Shown one piece after another: positions 21,409 to 32,760 of a DNA stretch of 64,000 nucleotides. The position numbers were made by a program, and so were the translations under genes. Origin of the DNA: Beverwykella pulmonaria (Eukaryota; Ascomycota; Dothideomycetes; Pleosporales; Melanommataceae); contig BCHH01000005.1 in NCBI GenBank assembly GCA_001599595.1, positions 272,608-336,607 on the forward strand. Reading direction: 5' to 3'. Positions within the stretch are counted from its first letter, which is position 1; every line of letters begins with the position of its first letter. The notes below the pieces were generated by a model. That model was not told the origin of the DNA. It searched no databases and saw nothing but the letters and a program-made list of their open reading frames with translations.

Positions 21409-24400
21409 ATGGAGAGCACACATCCAGCTTCTATGAAGCGCTCCCCGGGACAGGACTCGGGTATCGGGCTCTCGCCGCTTGATCCGACAACCTCACAACA
21501 TGACATGGCAACGTTTTATCCGCTTCCGATTTCAGACTCAGTTTTACCCTACGCAGCGCCATATTTGGGCAAGGATAGCTTCGACAATTTGAACGACTTA
21601 TTCGGAGAACAACCACCATTCCCTGCTATTGACCAGGCCGACACCATGTCACCGCCCGAAATTATCATTGACTTTGCGCCACCCTCACGGCAAGCAACAT
21701 TCGAGCCTCCCACATATCCTGCGGATGTCGATGCTCTCACGCCCCCGGACAGATCGCGAGAACGCAACAGAATCCGAATGAAATCGGATCCGTTCTCGTC
21801 CGCGCCCACTCGGGAACAAGACCGTGAGCGGGCCCAGAGTGAGCCCTTGGAGCAGAAAAGGACACAAGGGCAAGCCTCAAGCATACCCAACCGCGACTAC
21901 ATCCTTGATCTCGCAGATCCGTCATGGCCGAGTAGTCGTCAGTCAGGTGACTCGAACGCGAAGCGCACACAGAAGCTCCCTGCAACGTTCCAATGCAACT
22001 TATGCCCGAAGCGGTTCACACGAGCCTACAATCTCCGCTCTCACCTACGGTCCCATACCGACGAACGACCCTTCGTATGCTCGGTATGTGGCAAGGCATT
22101 TGCACGCCAGCACGACAGAAAAAGACACGAAGGCCTTCATAACGGTGAGAAGAAGTTTGTCTGCAGGGGTTTGTTGAAGGATGGGACTAACTGGGGATGC
22201 GGGCGTCGGTTCGTCAGGGCAGATGCTCTTGGGCGCCATTTTAGGAGCGAAGCCGGTCACATTTGCATCAGACCATTGCTGGAGGAAGAGCGCAAAGAAC
22301 GTGAATCTGTATGGCAGTCGAAAAGCGCGCCGGTGCCATTGACAGCGGAAACTACAAACCAATTTGCACCAGCACTACCCGCTGCACTGTTGGAACAATA
22401 TCCTGCTCTGAAGGGTATTGACTGGTCCTTGCCGCTGGATTTGCCGCACACCGACTACGACACGCTACCAGACGACGAGCACGAGAACCAGCAACCAAGC
22501 GATAAGCCCCAAACAACATCAGCCAGGTACTCCCCGCTGAGTCCTGTGGATGAAGAGGCTCTTGGCGAGGCAGCATTCATGAAAGAATTGCGCCGTTCTA
22601 CTGAAGCTGTCGGGGGCCAACAGGAATACAGGAGCAGTACACGAGCTCATGAGAGTGCCAATTTGTCAAACCACCCTCAACCTCAGGATGACAGAGACCA
22701 TGATGCTCTTGCGCCCAACACTATCATGGAAAATGCATCGGACTCGGGCTATCACAGCGGCCTTGGGACCGACACAGAATCCGTTTGCTCCATGGGCTCA
22801 GTTGGAAGCTCTCTCGGCCTTCCACAAAACTTCCTGCAAGAGTTCATAGCTTTCTTTGGGGACACGCTGATTGAGAAAGCTGGTGCTCGGCAATGGGCAG
22901 AGTATGCTTTGGCGCACTGTTCTTCCGAGGAAGTTGAAAAGCGGCTGAACGCACTTTTGAAAGAGTACGCAATGGAGCTGGCGTCAAACCCACCCAGTTC
23001 CTGGGCATCAGACTGCTCGAAAGTAACACAGCAGGTTCAAGATTCTGCACAAAGCCACCTGCTAGCTGGTGCAACTAACCTAATTCGACGTTATCGACCC
23101 AAGATCGCTCGATATTTCCGCGATAATGCAGTTTCCGTGCCTGTTAGCGCAGCTTCGTTATCCGTACGTCTGCAAGAATTAGGCCAACAACTCTCACTCA
23201 ATGAGAGGCTTAACCTCTTGACAAAGTCCGGTTTGAACACTAAGGATCCCACTGAAACTGTGCCCGACTTGCAAGCGGACGATGAGATGAGAGATGACGG
23301 TGAGGAAGGAGAATTATTTGCTGATCTCGGACCTGTCCGGGACTTGTTGGTATCAAGCGACGCTTTCCGCCGGCTGGCCCTGGATTTACGGCGCGCGCTG
23401 TACCACGACGACGGGCTTGAAATGGAGAGAGTCCGAATAGCACTCTTGGAAGGCAAACAGCGTCCTCTCCACGAAGCCCAGTTCGACGTAAACTGGACTA
23501 TTGCCGAATTCATGCGCTCTCAGTACGGCCGCGAGTTCCCAAGTATTGGCTCGGTGGTGGTTCTCACGGGTTCCGTTCTTTATGCACAAGCTACAACGTG
23601 CGCGGAATACGTCAAGGCGACTTGGCCTAAAACAGGACCCTTCCTCATCGATCTCTTAGATGCTACTCTGAGGAAAGCAAGTACAACACTTACAAGAACA
23701 ACACCTCTCCAAGTCGATAAAGACTGCGACTATCTCCCTTTGAGTGTCAACATCGAGTTTGCTCCTAGTGGCGAACTTGTTCTCATTGCCCGGGGAACCG
23801 ACGAGATGCTGATCGTTGAGCTAGCGCAGCAAATCGCCTGGATTGGATCAGCTTTAAGTACCTCGCCATTTGGTGACCAGTTGGCCTATGCGAGGCCATC
23901 GGTTCACGGAACATCGTCTCCGTCAAGGTTTGAAATTACATTTGAACGCAAACCATTACACGCTACGGAAACAGCATGCTGGTTACCGTTGTTTTGCGGA
24001 GCGGTCATTGCGTCAGGCTTCCCGATACCGAATCGCGCAGACGAGATGGGCTTAGAAATTCCACTGGAGCTCCTAGCTGGAATTGCAGGTGTCCGCCACG
24101 CGGTCGAATACGAGGGCGGAGTAGTGATGAAAGGCTTCTCCCACATGTTTGTTCCCGTTCGGAAGGAGGACGACCGAGTGCAGTGGCACGCCATCTCAAG
24201 CCAGCATCCAGAGACCCGCTTATCATATCGCGACGCTCTTGCTCGCTGCAAATCACGCGCTTTGTCGCAAGAAGTAAGTCTTGATGACCTCCAGTCTTGC
24301 CGTGCCATCGTTGGTTGGTGTTCAGTCGCAACATCCCGCCTGGGATCCGACTCGGCGAATTACGAGAATATTGACTATTCGGGGGCCAAAGATGCCGACT

Positions 24401-26046
24401 CGGCGATAAGATGCGCTGGAGGTTCTTTAGGGTTCCAGCAATTTGGAATGGCTGCATTGGACTTCACGTTCGGCGCGAAAGACGGCAAATGCCACTTTCA
24501 GCGGAGCGGTCCCTACCAGAGAATCGTGTCCGCCGCAGAGAAGACCCCTGTAGTTCTATACGATACTGGCGAGCAACGAGCGTGGCTCGTACCCGCGGCC
24601 GACGTCATGCTACATATGGTTCAACATCGACACTGGCTGGAACCCTTCGAGGTGAACGGAAAGCGGATCAAACTCGACACGAATGTTCCAGTCGATTCCT
24701 CGGCCAAGAAGGTCCTCTTGAAGAACCAGTCGCTTCGTCTATCGGACGCTGAGGAATATACGTTCAAGGATGTGATCCTCAATATGTGGTCACTACTAGA
24801 ATTCCTTATCGACCAGAATGTTACTAGAGACCGAAATTCGTCAGGCGCTTCCATCAAAAGCACTCTTCGCGAGTTTCTTAACGGTTTCGAGTTTAAAGCC
24901 GTGGTCGAGGAGCGCTCCCCTTTCAGGGAAAAGCGGACGCCGCTCGACAAAACGAATGGAGGGTGGCCGCAGCTCGTACGCGACATCGATGCGTTAGTGC
25001 TTCTAGCAAATGGCTTCGAGGATATCATCTTGCCTGCAAACCAAGGAAATACAGGTCTTTGCCGACTATGGCAGAGAGTGCCAAAGGGGCATGACTATTT
25101 GGCTACGAGCACCAAGATACTGAAAGAACTCTACGACGTGGCTGGCTGTCGACTGAATCGCAAGTACCTCACTTCAACTCAACTACAGTGGCATCAAGGA
25201 GACTCGATCTTGTTCGAGGCCTGTGAAGACTCCAAAGCCTGTCGATGCAATCGCCTTCAGCAAATCTTTCATAAATTCGCCGTCGGGACCATACTCCGAC
25301 CCAGACACATTTTCGACCAAGGAGCCGTCATCTTCGGACATTCTGGATCAATGGTTCAAGATCTCATCTCAAAGTCACATGCTCAGACGCCCAAAAGCTC
25401 AAGCATCTACAGTCAACCAAACGCACCACTCACGCCCATCGTTATTCGGCACGATTCCGAAGATTCTGCCTTTTCTGATGGCGATGTCTCGGGTCGAAGC
25501 GGATCAGACGCCACAGCAGAATCTACACCCAACAGCCTTTCATCATGCACAACACTATTGACACAAGATGCCCCTTCGGAAATGCACGAGCTGAGTTTGA
25601 ACACGGACTTGTCAACATGTTCGAGAAAACGACTCCGCTTGCCGGAAACGTGCATCAAACTGTCCGACGAAGACGGGGAGGAGCACGAAGCATCCTCAAG
25701 TTTTGCGCATAAACGGGCCAAAAGCATTCAGGTATATGATTCTCCTTACCTTTCACCACCTCAATACTATCACGGCAACTCGGAAGACGTTCCTGGTCAG
25801 CGACACGGCCGATCAGACACCATAATGCAAGTGAGCAACTGGACATCAAAGCCTCGGGAGAAGCTTCCTGAGTGCGCTCGCGATGCTGTTCTAAGTTCGA
25901 TCTCCGGCAGCGAAAATGAGGATCATGTTGAGGATGAGAGAAGTTTAGGTTCTTTGCCTTTGGTGGTGAGGCTGGCAGACGAGGAGCCTTTGCGTACACT
26001 ACGTCGACGAGAAGGTTTTTATCAGAAAGATGGTGCGAGGAGTTAA
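21409..26046 (+). CDS. C2H2 zinc-finger protein with large fungal-specific C-terminal region
   Basis: A single intronless frame of 1,545 residues from the ATG at 21409 ([12 protein letters not shown]); the frame is open upstream but only from a non-ATG codon. Residues 1-190 are disordered and Pro/Ser-rich. Zinc fingers follow at about 192-283: two classical C2H2 units ([10 protein letters not shown] and [10 protein letters not shown]) and a third atypical finger ([21 protein letters not shown]) with an insert. This arrangement resembles Crz1-type calcineurin-responsive fingers. About residues 470-1330 form a large globular region with motifs I associate with fungal NLR-like and ankyrin-type proteins ([59 protein letters not shown]). 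The C-terminus is disordered and acidic with basic clusters. Nuclear location is likely; regulator or immune-type sensor are both possible. Confidence 0.88.
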   Translation: MESTHPASMKRSPGQDSGIGLSPLDPTTSQHDMATFYPLPISDSVLPYAAPYLGKDSFDNLNDLFGEQPPFPAIDQADTMSPPEIIIDFAPPSRQATFEPPTYPADVDALTPPDRSRERNRIRMKSDPFSSAPTREQDRERAQSEPLEQKRTQGQASSIPNRDYILDLADPSWPSSRQSGDSNAKRTQKLPATFQCNLCPKRFTRAYNLRSHLRSHTDERPFVCSVCGKAFARQHDRKRHEGLHNGEKKFVCRGLLKDGTNWGCGRRFVRADALGRHFRSEAGHICIRPLLEEERKERESVWQSKSAPVPLTAETTNQFAPALPAALLEQYPALKGIDWSLPLDLPHTDYDTLPDDEHENQQPSDKPQTTSARYSPLSPVDEEALGEAAFMKELRRSTEAVGGQQEYRSSTRAHESANLSNHPQPQDDRDHDALAPNTIMENASDSGYHSGLGTDTESVCSMGSVGSSLGLPQNFLQEFIAFFGDTLIEKAGARQWAEYALAHCSSEEVEKRLNALLKEYAMELASNPPSSWASDCSKVTQQVQDSAQSHLLAGATNLIRRYRPKIARYFRDNAVSVPVSAASLSVRLQELGQQLSLNERLNLLTKSGLNTKDPTETVPDLQADDEMRDDGEEGELFADLGPVRDLLVSSDAFRRLALDLRRALYHDDGLEMERVRIALLEGKQRPLHEAQFDVNWTIAEFMRSQYGREFPSIGSVVVLTGSVLYAQATTCAEYVKATWPKTGPFLIDLLDATLRKASTTLTRTTPLQVDKDCDYLPLSVNIEFAPSGELVLIARGTDEMLIVELAQQIAWIGSALSTSPFGDQLAYARPSVHGTSSPSRFEITFERKPLHATETACWLPLFCGAVIASGFPIPNRADEMGLEIPLELLAGIAGVRHAVEYEGGVVMKGFSHMFVPVRKEDDRVQWHAISSQHPETRLSYRDALARCKSRALSQEVSLDDLQSCRAIVGWCSVATSRLGSDSANYENIDYSGAKDADSAIRCAGGSLGFQQFGMAALDFTFGAKDGKCHFQRSGPYQRIVSAAEKTPVVLYDTGEQRAWLVPAADVMLHMVQHRHWLEPFEVNGKRIKLDTNVPVDSSAKKVLLKNQSLRLSDAEEYTFKDVILNMWSLLEFLIDQNVTRDRNSSGASIKSTLREFLNGFEFKAVVEERSPFREKRTPLDKTNGGWPQLVRDIDALVLLANGFEDIILPANQGNTGLCRLWQRVPKGHDYLATSTKILKELYDVAGCRLNRKYLTSTQLQWHQGDSILFEACEDSKACRCNRLQQIFHKFAVGTILRPRHIFDQGAVIFGHSGSMVQDLISKSHAQTPKSSSIYSQPNAPLTPIVIRHDSEDSAFSDGDVSGRSGSDATAESTPNSLSSCTTLLTQDAPSEMHELSLNTDLSTCSRKRLRLPETCIKLSDEDGEEHEASSSFAHKRAKSIQVYDSPYLSPPQYYHGNSEDVPGQRHGRSDTIMQVSNWTSKPREKLPECARDAVLSSISGSENEDHVEDERSLGSLPLVVRLADEEPLRTLRRREGFYQKDGARS

Positions 26047-27450
26047 GCTAGTGGTTGACTTCACAGAGCGTCTTGCATATCACTGAGAGTAGTGAGCTTA
26101 CGAGCTCTGAGCATGCACCAAGTTAGTGATTCCCGCTTCGAATTAGATGCAGTGTTTTGGAAGTTTACAATGTCCCTGTAGACCTTGGAGGAAAGCAACG
26201 CGCCGCGAACTCATTACTAGATTGGTATCGGTTTGCGATGATATCTAATACTAGATGCCTCGATTGACGAGAGATGATTGTACATTGTTCATGGTTATCG
26301 ATTTTCGATAGAAGAGTCATATCTTGATTCTGAGCATCAGCTACACTCACCCTCTTGTCAAGCGCGTGCCGAACAACCCATGGTGTGTATATATCCTTAA
26401 GAGAGCTGCAAGGTCCTCGTCATGGGACAGTCAGACAAATAAAAGACCAAGGTTAGTTCGTATTGTACTAGTACGTATGTATGTAAATGATCGGCTCTTT
26501 GTCGAACTCTGCATTGGAGCTGGCCAATGACATCATCGTAGGGGAGCAAAGCGGACCAATGCTTCCGTTGCAATCCCTAAGCAACTGTTACAATTAGGAA
26601 TGAGAAATTAAACTATTGTAAAGATGGTTCACGGGCGGACAAACTATGCCCAAACATTATTTATTCATGCCCTTTGCCCAGCACCAGAGAATCCCATGCT
26701 TGGAGGAACGAAGAGACGAAAGGTCTTCTACTCCACTATCAACTGGGCAAAGTGTGCCGGAGGCAGCTCCGACGTTCCTCTCTGTGCACACCCGCGTGAC
26801 ACCTCAACTGGTGAAGGCAAGTCATTCCATCGAATGCTCGTTAAAGAGGGCAAGAATTCATTTAGTTACACCTTTTAATGTCTATCACAAGGACCTGTTT
26901 TCACCATTCGTAGCATCTTCGGCCCAGGTATTGCAGTGGAGGAAAGGGGTGTGTGATAGAAAGATATTCACACGGGGGTGGGAGGGCGACTCGCAGCCAT
27001 GCGATGTCCGAAGCAGCAATGCACTGAAGAAGGGAGAGAAGAATCAGGATGGAGGTTTGGCAGTAGACTGTTTGCAATTTCAATATATCTAGCTACCAAA
27101 CCAAATGAAAGATGAAGCAGTGATGAACAACAGATGAAGCATTCGTGATCTCGTTGGGGGTCGGTTCGTGTGTCGTTGTGCAATGTGGTGTCTGATGCTG
27201 AAAGATGTGTGGGTGTCGTGCTCGGATCCCCATATATATACCGCGTTGAATGATGACGAAGCAAGCAGTTGACAGAGAAACCAAGACCTGTTCCCTGCAC
27301 TATGCATCCAAGCCTTCCACCCATGCCAGTGGTATATTCGCGCAAAGTAGCACTTTGCTACGGCGCAGTATTCGAGGTTCTCTAAGAGGCCAACATGGAA
27401 AATCGTTCCAATCACGCTGCATCTTGTTAGGGCACAAATAAGTTTCTGAT
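26047..27450. other. Intergenic between convergent genes
   Basis: The zinc-finger gene (plus) and the monooxygenase gene (minus) end towards each other here. No frame has domain content or splice partners. The spacer is 1.4 kb, long for convergent genes, but I find no gene in it. Confidence 0.5.
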
Positions 27451-28698
27451 TCACTTTGCACTCTGTCCCGGCTCCAAAGTTCTCGCTCTTTTCCTCACCA
27501 GCGGACTATCAGGCCCCAAGTTATTAATGTCGTGAGCATCAAGACAGGCCTGTCTACTCAACAGTACAGCATTGTGTGTTCGCTCCCGCATCTTAACTTG
27601 GTACGCATCAACGGCTTTCATCAGTCTATCCGCATCGTGGCCATTCTTATACGCCTCCGCTATACACTCACTTAACTGTGCCACATCCAGAATGCCGTGG
27701 TTGAACGCTTCTCCACGGTACATAGTCATAGCATGTGCGGCATCCCCAATCAAGGTCAGTCGATCAGCTAAATTGTCCCATGTCTGCGTCGGCCAGTCTT
27801 GCAGCTTGATTTCCAGAACCTCTGAATCATCTGGAATTTCCAAGATGGCCTTTCGCAGTCTCTGTTCAAAACCTTGCGACATATCCTTCATCTTAACGAT
27901 ACGTTCGCCTGACGTAGGAGGAACAGTATCGTCAGGTGTTTTCGCAAGCCAGCTCATCATCAATTGGCCTTCATAGAATTCCTCGGGGCCCTTTCCTCCA
28001 CTTCCGTTTCCTTCTGGGGTCGATAGGGTGGAATACCACAGGTAGACGCCCGTTTCCGGGTGTGAGCCTTGGAATAGAAGTGGATCTATGTCGCGCAGAA
28101 CTTGGGCTTGGGATAGTGAGAGTCGCACTGTAACGCCCATGAATTGTACAGGCAATTGATTCAGTCGGCTAGCATCGGGATCCTGGGAGTTTGCGAACAA
28201 TAAGCGACGAGTGCGCGATGATGAGCCATCAGCCCCAACGAGGAGCGCGCCTTCTACCGCAGTTCCGTCTTCAAAGTGTGCGACAATAGAATTGCTAGTT
28301 TGACTAATAGATTGTAGGTTTTTATTCCATAGTATCGGGATTCCCTCAGAAAGCAACTCTCTTAACTTCTGCCGATGGATTCGCAACCGCTTTGAGGGTG
28401 GGATAACGTACTTCGGCTCTGCAGTCGCTAAATCAAGGAAAAGGAAACGTCCTCTGTCGTTGTTTGCTTGTTGAGGATCGACTTGGATGGAATGCAAGCG
28501 CTCGAAGATTCGAGAGGGGAGGCAGCTCTCAAAGCTTGAGAGTGCCCAGTGGATTGTAAGTCCCCACCCTTGCTGGCTCCGGGAGAGAGATGCGTCGCGC
28601 TCGAAGATGAGGTACGGGATGTGGAGCTTTTGGAGCGACTGTGCGAGGGTGAGACCTACGATGCCGCCGCCGATGATGAGGATGGGAAGTTTGTTCAT
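27451..28698 (-). CDS. FAD-dependent monooxygenase (aromatic hydroxylase-like)
   Basis: Intronless, 415 residues from the ATG at 28698 (MNKLPILIIGGGIVG). An upstream in-frame ATG at 28758 would add a 20-residue hydrophobic leader; I prefer the inner start because it puts the nucleotide fold at the N-terminus as usual. Motifs: GGGIVGLTLAQ (dinucleotide binding, about residues 9-19), Glu of IFERD, the LLVGADGSSSRTRR DG motif (about 150), and LIGDAAHAMTMYRGEAFN (about 300), which binds the FAD ribityl chain. Such enzymes use NAD(P)H and O2 to hydroxylate or epoxidise aromatic or polyketide substrates. It lies near a Zn2Cys6 regulator and a 2-oxoglutarate dioxygenase, consistent with a small metabolic locus, but no core synthase is in the window. 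Confidence 0.9.
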   Translation of the reverse strand: MNKLPILIIGGGIVGLTLAQSLQKLHIPYLIFERDASLSRSQQGWGLTIHWALSSFESCLPSRIFERLHSIQVDPQQANNDRGRFLFLDLATAEPKYVIPPSKRLRIHRQKLRELLSEGIPILWNKNLQSISQTSNSIVAHFEDGTAVEGALLVGADGSSSRTRRLLFANSQDPDASRLNQLPVQFMGVTVRLSLSQAQVLRDIDPLLFQGSHPETGVYLWYSTLSTPEGNGSGGKGPEEFYEGQLMMSWLAKTPDDTVPPTSGERIVKMKDMSQGFEQRLRKAILEIPDDSEVLEIKLQDWPTQTWDNLADRLTLIGDAAHAMTMYRGEAFNHGILDVAQLSECIAEAYKNGHDADRLMKAVDAYQVKMRERTHNAVLLSRQACLDAHDINNLGPDSPLVRKRARTLEPGQSAK

Positions 28699-28758
28699 TG
28701 CGAAGGTGTGCAGAATCAGTGAGGTTGAAAAGCTCCAATATAGAAAGTAAGATGACAT

Positions 28759-30213
28759 AGTCGTGCGTTCGGAATATTGTCAAAACCCAGTATTACACAA
28801 GGCTTAGTCAAATGTGACTAGCTCAAATAGCTACAGGGGTTCCGGATAGCAACGCACACGCCGCAGCCTGACATTAATTCATCAATGAACCTATAATCAG
28901 TCTATCTATCCGTAGATGGCCTTCTCCTAAAGAGGGAGATAACTCCAATTTTGACCTAAGCTTCTTCTGGGGCATACGACAAGGCAGTGTAAGCCATCCA
29001 CAGAACTTACTTTCTTATGTCCTAGATTGCAGTACAATAGTAAAAGGACAAGTGCGCCAGGTATGCAGTACTAACCACACATCGAATGACCACAAATCAC
29101 AAGCAAAACTGAGCGGTCTCGAGTTAAGATTTTATTACGGCAGCATGAACAGCGACATCTTCGTAGCCAGCGATGAACGCAACAAAAGTTACATCGAAAA
29201 GAGAATTCGAAAGCATGATATCCAGAGGAAGAACGCCTAATGTGAGAGATCATTGCTCTTCAGTAAATCGTACACCATCCGTATACCACCCCCCCTTATT
29301 GAATCACTTCCTCGATTACAGTTAAGGGGAGGCTAATGTTTACTTGGGGCAGTGCACTGTATCTTTTCTAGGGAAGCTGATAGAGAAGTATGCCAGAAAG
29401 GGTAATAGGATTATTGCTGGACGCTACATATGGAATTGGTTTATACAGGCCCCAGCCAGATGACACCATAGAGCCGGCGTGGTTGGAACACGATATATCA
29501 CAGATATATCAAGCTGGGGAACATCCCCGTAATCCATAAAAGCACCGAAAACATCGCTCAGCTTGCGGTTTTCGGCGACGCAGCCTCGAAGAAATTAGTG
29601 AAGGGCGGGATTGAGAATCCACTCAAACAATTCGTCCACACCCCGTATTTCAACACCCCGAAGTTTCTCCAGGTTTATGGGGCAGGGTGATGATAGCTGG
29701 AAACTGGGTGCATTCATGGTTTGTCTCTGTAATCTGGCCATGGAGTCCCAAGAACCTTGGAAAGTTCATCCGTACTCTTCCCAGAAGCTGAACTTCATGA
29801 TAACGCAGAGTATGCACCCAGATGTAGAAGAAAGATTGAATTCTGACCAGATGTAGGGGTTTTTGCAGATGTCACATAACATGATCCAAGATGACTTGTC
29901 ACCGGGTCCGGAGTTTATCCTTCCAGTGAGTAATACTTCGAGTCAGCGATGGTGCTAAAGAACATCTGATCCGTGCGAGTATTTATGCTATCCGATGGAA
30001 TGAGAAAGCTTTGGAGGGCCATGATTTAGCCACTGAGCGGCTTTCAAAAGCTTCAATAACGGTGCCAATTGGTGGTAAGGTTCTTTCGCGCGGTTTGGAC
30101 TTTGCGAACGCCTATGCTCGAAGTCGCTTCTCTAGGTCAGTAGAGAGTTTTCCATGTACGAGAGCACGGAAAAACGATATCAGCCGTGTTGTTGAATTCA
30201 TGTGAAGAGCATC
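28759..30213. other. Intergenic with a possible decayed fragment
   Basis: There are no intact genes. A plus-strand stretch at about 29521-29690 reads as plausible protein (NIPVIHKSTENIAQLAVFGD) until two adjacent stops, and another frame continues to 29856. This may be the relic of a small gene; no family is recognised. Confidence 0.35.
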
Positions 30214-32235
30214 TCAACGGCTATCCCAACCCCAAGCTTCTTCAAGTTGATGTAAAGTTGTCGCAGGCGGAAATCCATGCTCCTTTTCAGTCGACAGCAC
30301 AACTTCGCGCAACTGATACTGGTCCTCCCTCGTACTGAATCGATCGCCAACTTCAACCAGTCAGAAATGTCCGAGCCTTGCAAAGGATGATGCCAAACTT
30401 ACCGAGCGCAATGGCGAAACAGGCAACAAACTTTGATGGGAACGCTTTTGGATTCGATTGCGCAACTCCACACAATGTACGTACGTCCTCTTGGACCATT
30501 CTCTACCACAATTTTTAGCAAGGCAATATTAGAGGAATGAAGTTCTTACGTCCACGACCTGTCGTGATTGCTTGTGTGCCGGGCCCAATTGCGGGATCGT
30601 TGGGTCGTGAACTACAAGCAAGAGGTGGGCTAAGGTATTGTACTGTTTTCCCATAACTGCAGATGGAATAAGTATTATCGCTTTTGCATACATTTATTTC
30701 GAACTTCTCTCTTACCGTGCGTCTTTTCATGAAACCTTAGATCTGGAAAGTTTCTCCCGCTTCCGTCACGGTCTTGGCGGTAAAAGAAAGGGTCAAAGCT
30801 TTCAGGTCTTCGTGTTCTCCATGCCGTGTTCTCGTCCATCAACTGGCCATATCGCACAATGCTGTGCCTCTCTTCGCCAAAGGCAAAATTACACACATCG
30901 CCAAGATGAGCAATAGTGCGTGTCGCCCAAATTGAGTCATTCGCAGGCTCGAGGGAGCGATCTGCGGGAAAGATGTGAAGTTGGAATGCGCGTTGTGTCA
31001 TGAGCGAGATCCAGAGCTCCTGGCGAAAGGCAGCCCAGTAGATTGCTTGTCTAAAGCTTGGACCAGTTGTTGCTGCATATTGTCGTTCAGCGGCGCGAAT
31101 AATAGCTTGGGTACCGAAAAGGTGGCCTTGAGGATCTGATCCGATGATGGATACTGGGCAAGAATTAGTCAGACTAAAAGAATACGCGCGCGAAACGCTT
31201 ACTGTTCATTTCCTCTAACAGTCGCAGAATGATAGTCGCAGCCAGTAGCGATTCATCTCGAGTGGCAATATTGTCATTTAGCGCCGGAATTAAGGTCTCA
31301 AAGCAGCGCTGGTAATAGGCATCAGCGACATATGGGTCGAAGTCTGTGGTACGGCTGAGCTGGCGCGCAGACAGTGCGAGTATTGCATTCATCAATGTGC
31401 TGTTCTTCTTTGCTCTCTGGACGACGTGGTTCCCAAAGTGCCGTTCGTCATCAACCATATCAAACTAGTCATGGTCAGTCGTTTTGTCATGAGCTTCTGA
31501 CGGGTACATACAAAAAGGGCAACGTTATCAAGGTAGTGCTGCAGTAACATCGCCTCCTGCTCATGCTCTAGTGGCCAAAGTACTGGAACACCTGGAGGTT
31601 GCTGATACACAAATACTCCATTTGGTAGAACCGGGGAAGGAGACACGTGAGGTTCATACGAGGCCGGGGGTGCGGAGAGTGAGTGCTGAGATTGAATTGG
31701 GGAGTTGGAGTTGAGCAATGACAACACTGTGAGACCTTCAATTGGGCTAGCAATAGAAGTCTGAGGAGTTTCGACCTGATTCACTCCACTAGAAGAGTAA
31801 CTGGCTGGGGAAAAGTCTTGCACAGCCGGGGTGCTAGGGAAAAACACGGAGTAGTCAGGATCACCTGCATACTGAGATCGTATCTCCTGAGATTCATCCA
31901 GAAACTGTACTATAGGGAGGTGTTACTAGACGTGGCGTACGCAGATTTAGCGTCGTCTTACTTCGTGGAGGGAGAGAGACCCAGTGTTGTGAGTCGCTGA
32001 ACGACTCCTGAATAGAAGACCGTCGAAAGCGCCTACCAGTCTCGTAGACGCAGTCCTTGTCGGCCTGCGAACATCGGCCACATTTGGGTTGCTTTCCATC
32101 ACCTGCAATGTCTCAGCCCCTCAGTTCGATAAAGCTTCGGATTAGCTCTTACAGCGGTAGTGACGCGTCCGACAACGGTTACTAGGATGATTAGAGAGTG
32201 CTAAATTAGGGAGAGTGCATCTAATACCATGGCAT
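30214..32235 (-). CDS. Zn2Cys6 transcription factor with fungal-specific TF domain
   Basis: Reconstructed as nine exons: 32228-32235, 32153-32181, 31962-32102, 31512-31909, 31203-31464, 30716-31153, 30550-30656, 30403-30502, 30214-30350, giving 539 residues. All eight introns are 46-59 nt and keep frame. The Zn2Cys6 cluster starts at residue 3 (C-x2-C-x6-C-x6-C-x2-C-x6-C, with CRTRHYRC and KCGRCSQADKDC) and is split by three introns. Exon 1 codes only for Met-Pro and two bases of Cys3; an in-frame stop lies just upstream. After a Ser/Pro-rich linker comes the fungal-specific TF middle-homology region, with FDMVDDERHFGNHVVQRAKK, ALSARQLSRT and HVMGKQYNTLAHLLLVVHDP, ending GDRFSTREDQYQL and EEAWGWDS. 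It is nuclear and probably regulates neighbouring enzymes, since it shares a promoter region with the dioxygenase gene. Confidence 0.85.
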
Positions 32236-32760
32236 TTGGTCAGTTTATCCTGGAATGGAGTTTTCGTGGCGGATGGAGGACGTCGGGGTGAATTACCATG
32301 TTTTGTGCAGGAGCGCCGGGGTTTTGGAGACGCGACGTTGGCTACGGGGGATTGGAGTCGATCCGGGCACCAATTATAGGACTCCCGATATAGAAAGATT
32401 ACGCCGAGGCGATGGGTGTGGCCAACCAGGATCTGGGCATTAGTGACCGTGTAGGTTAGCATAAATGATAGCTTCTCTGGCATCCAAAACATGGTATAAT
32501 TCGGCCCGTCCCAAGCGGGGTAAACCCCACACTTTTCGGGCGAATGAGGAAATTTTCGCCATGGCCGCGCTCGCTATTCGTGGATGATATTTGTGACAAC
32601 AGAAGTCTACGAAAGGGTCCAAAAAGCCGACTGGTGTATATCATCCATCTGTTGACTCTCAGATCGATCCATCAAACCCGCTCCCTTTCTGCGCACATTT
32701 CAACCTGCTCTTTCAGTTTGGGTCTTGGTACGACCTTCGTCGTCTCCCAGAATAAAAAAT
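32236..32760. promoter_or_regulatory. Shared divergent promoter of the regulator and dioxygenase genes
   Basis: These 525 bp separate the start codons of the minus-strand Zn2Cys6 gene and the plus-strand dioxygenase gene. Several GGGG-containing sites occur on both strands (near 32287, 32316, 32347 and 32517, the last forming GCGGGGTAAACCCC), similar in form to C2H2/CreA-type or CGG-half-site targets. No site can be assigned from sequence alone. Confidence 0.5.

Noticed and set aside
26646..27092. 148-codon plus-strand frame and others overlapping it
   Set aside because: No domain, and three frames overlap here on two strands.
32142..32492. 116-codon minus-strand frame covering the start of the Zn2Cys6 gene
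   Set aside because: It reads through introns; the spliced model restores the six-cysteine cluster.
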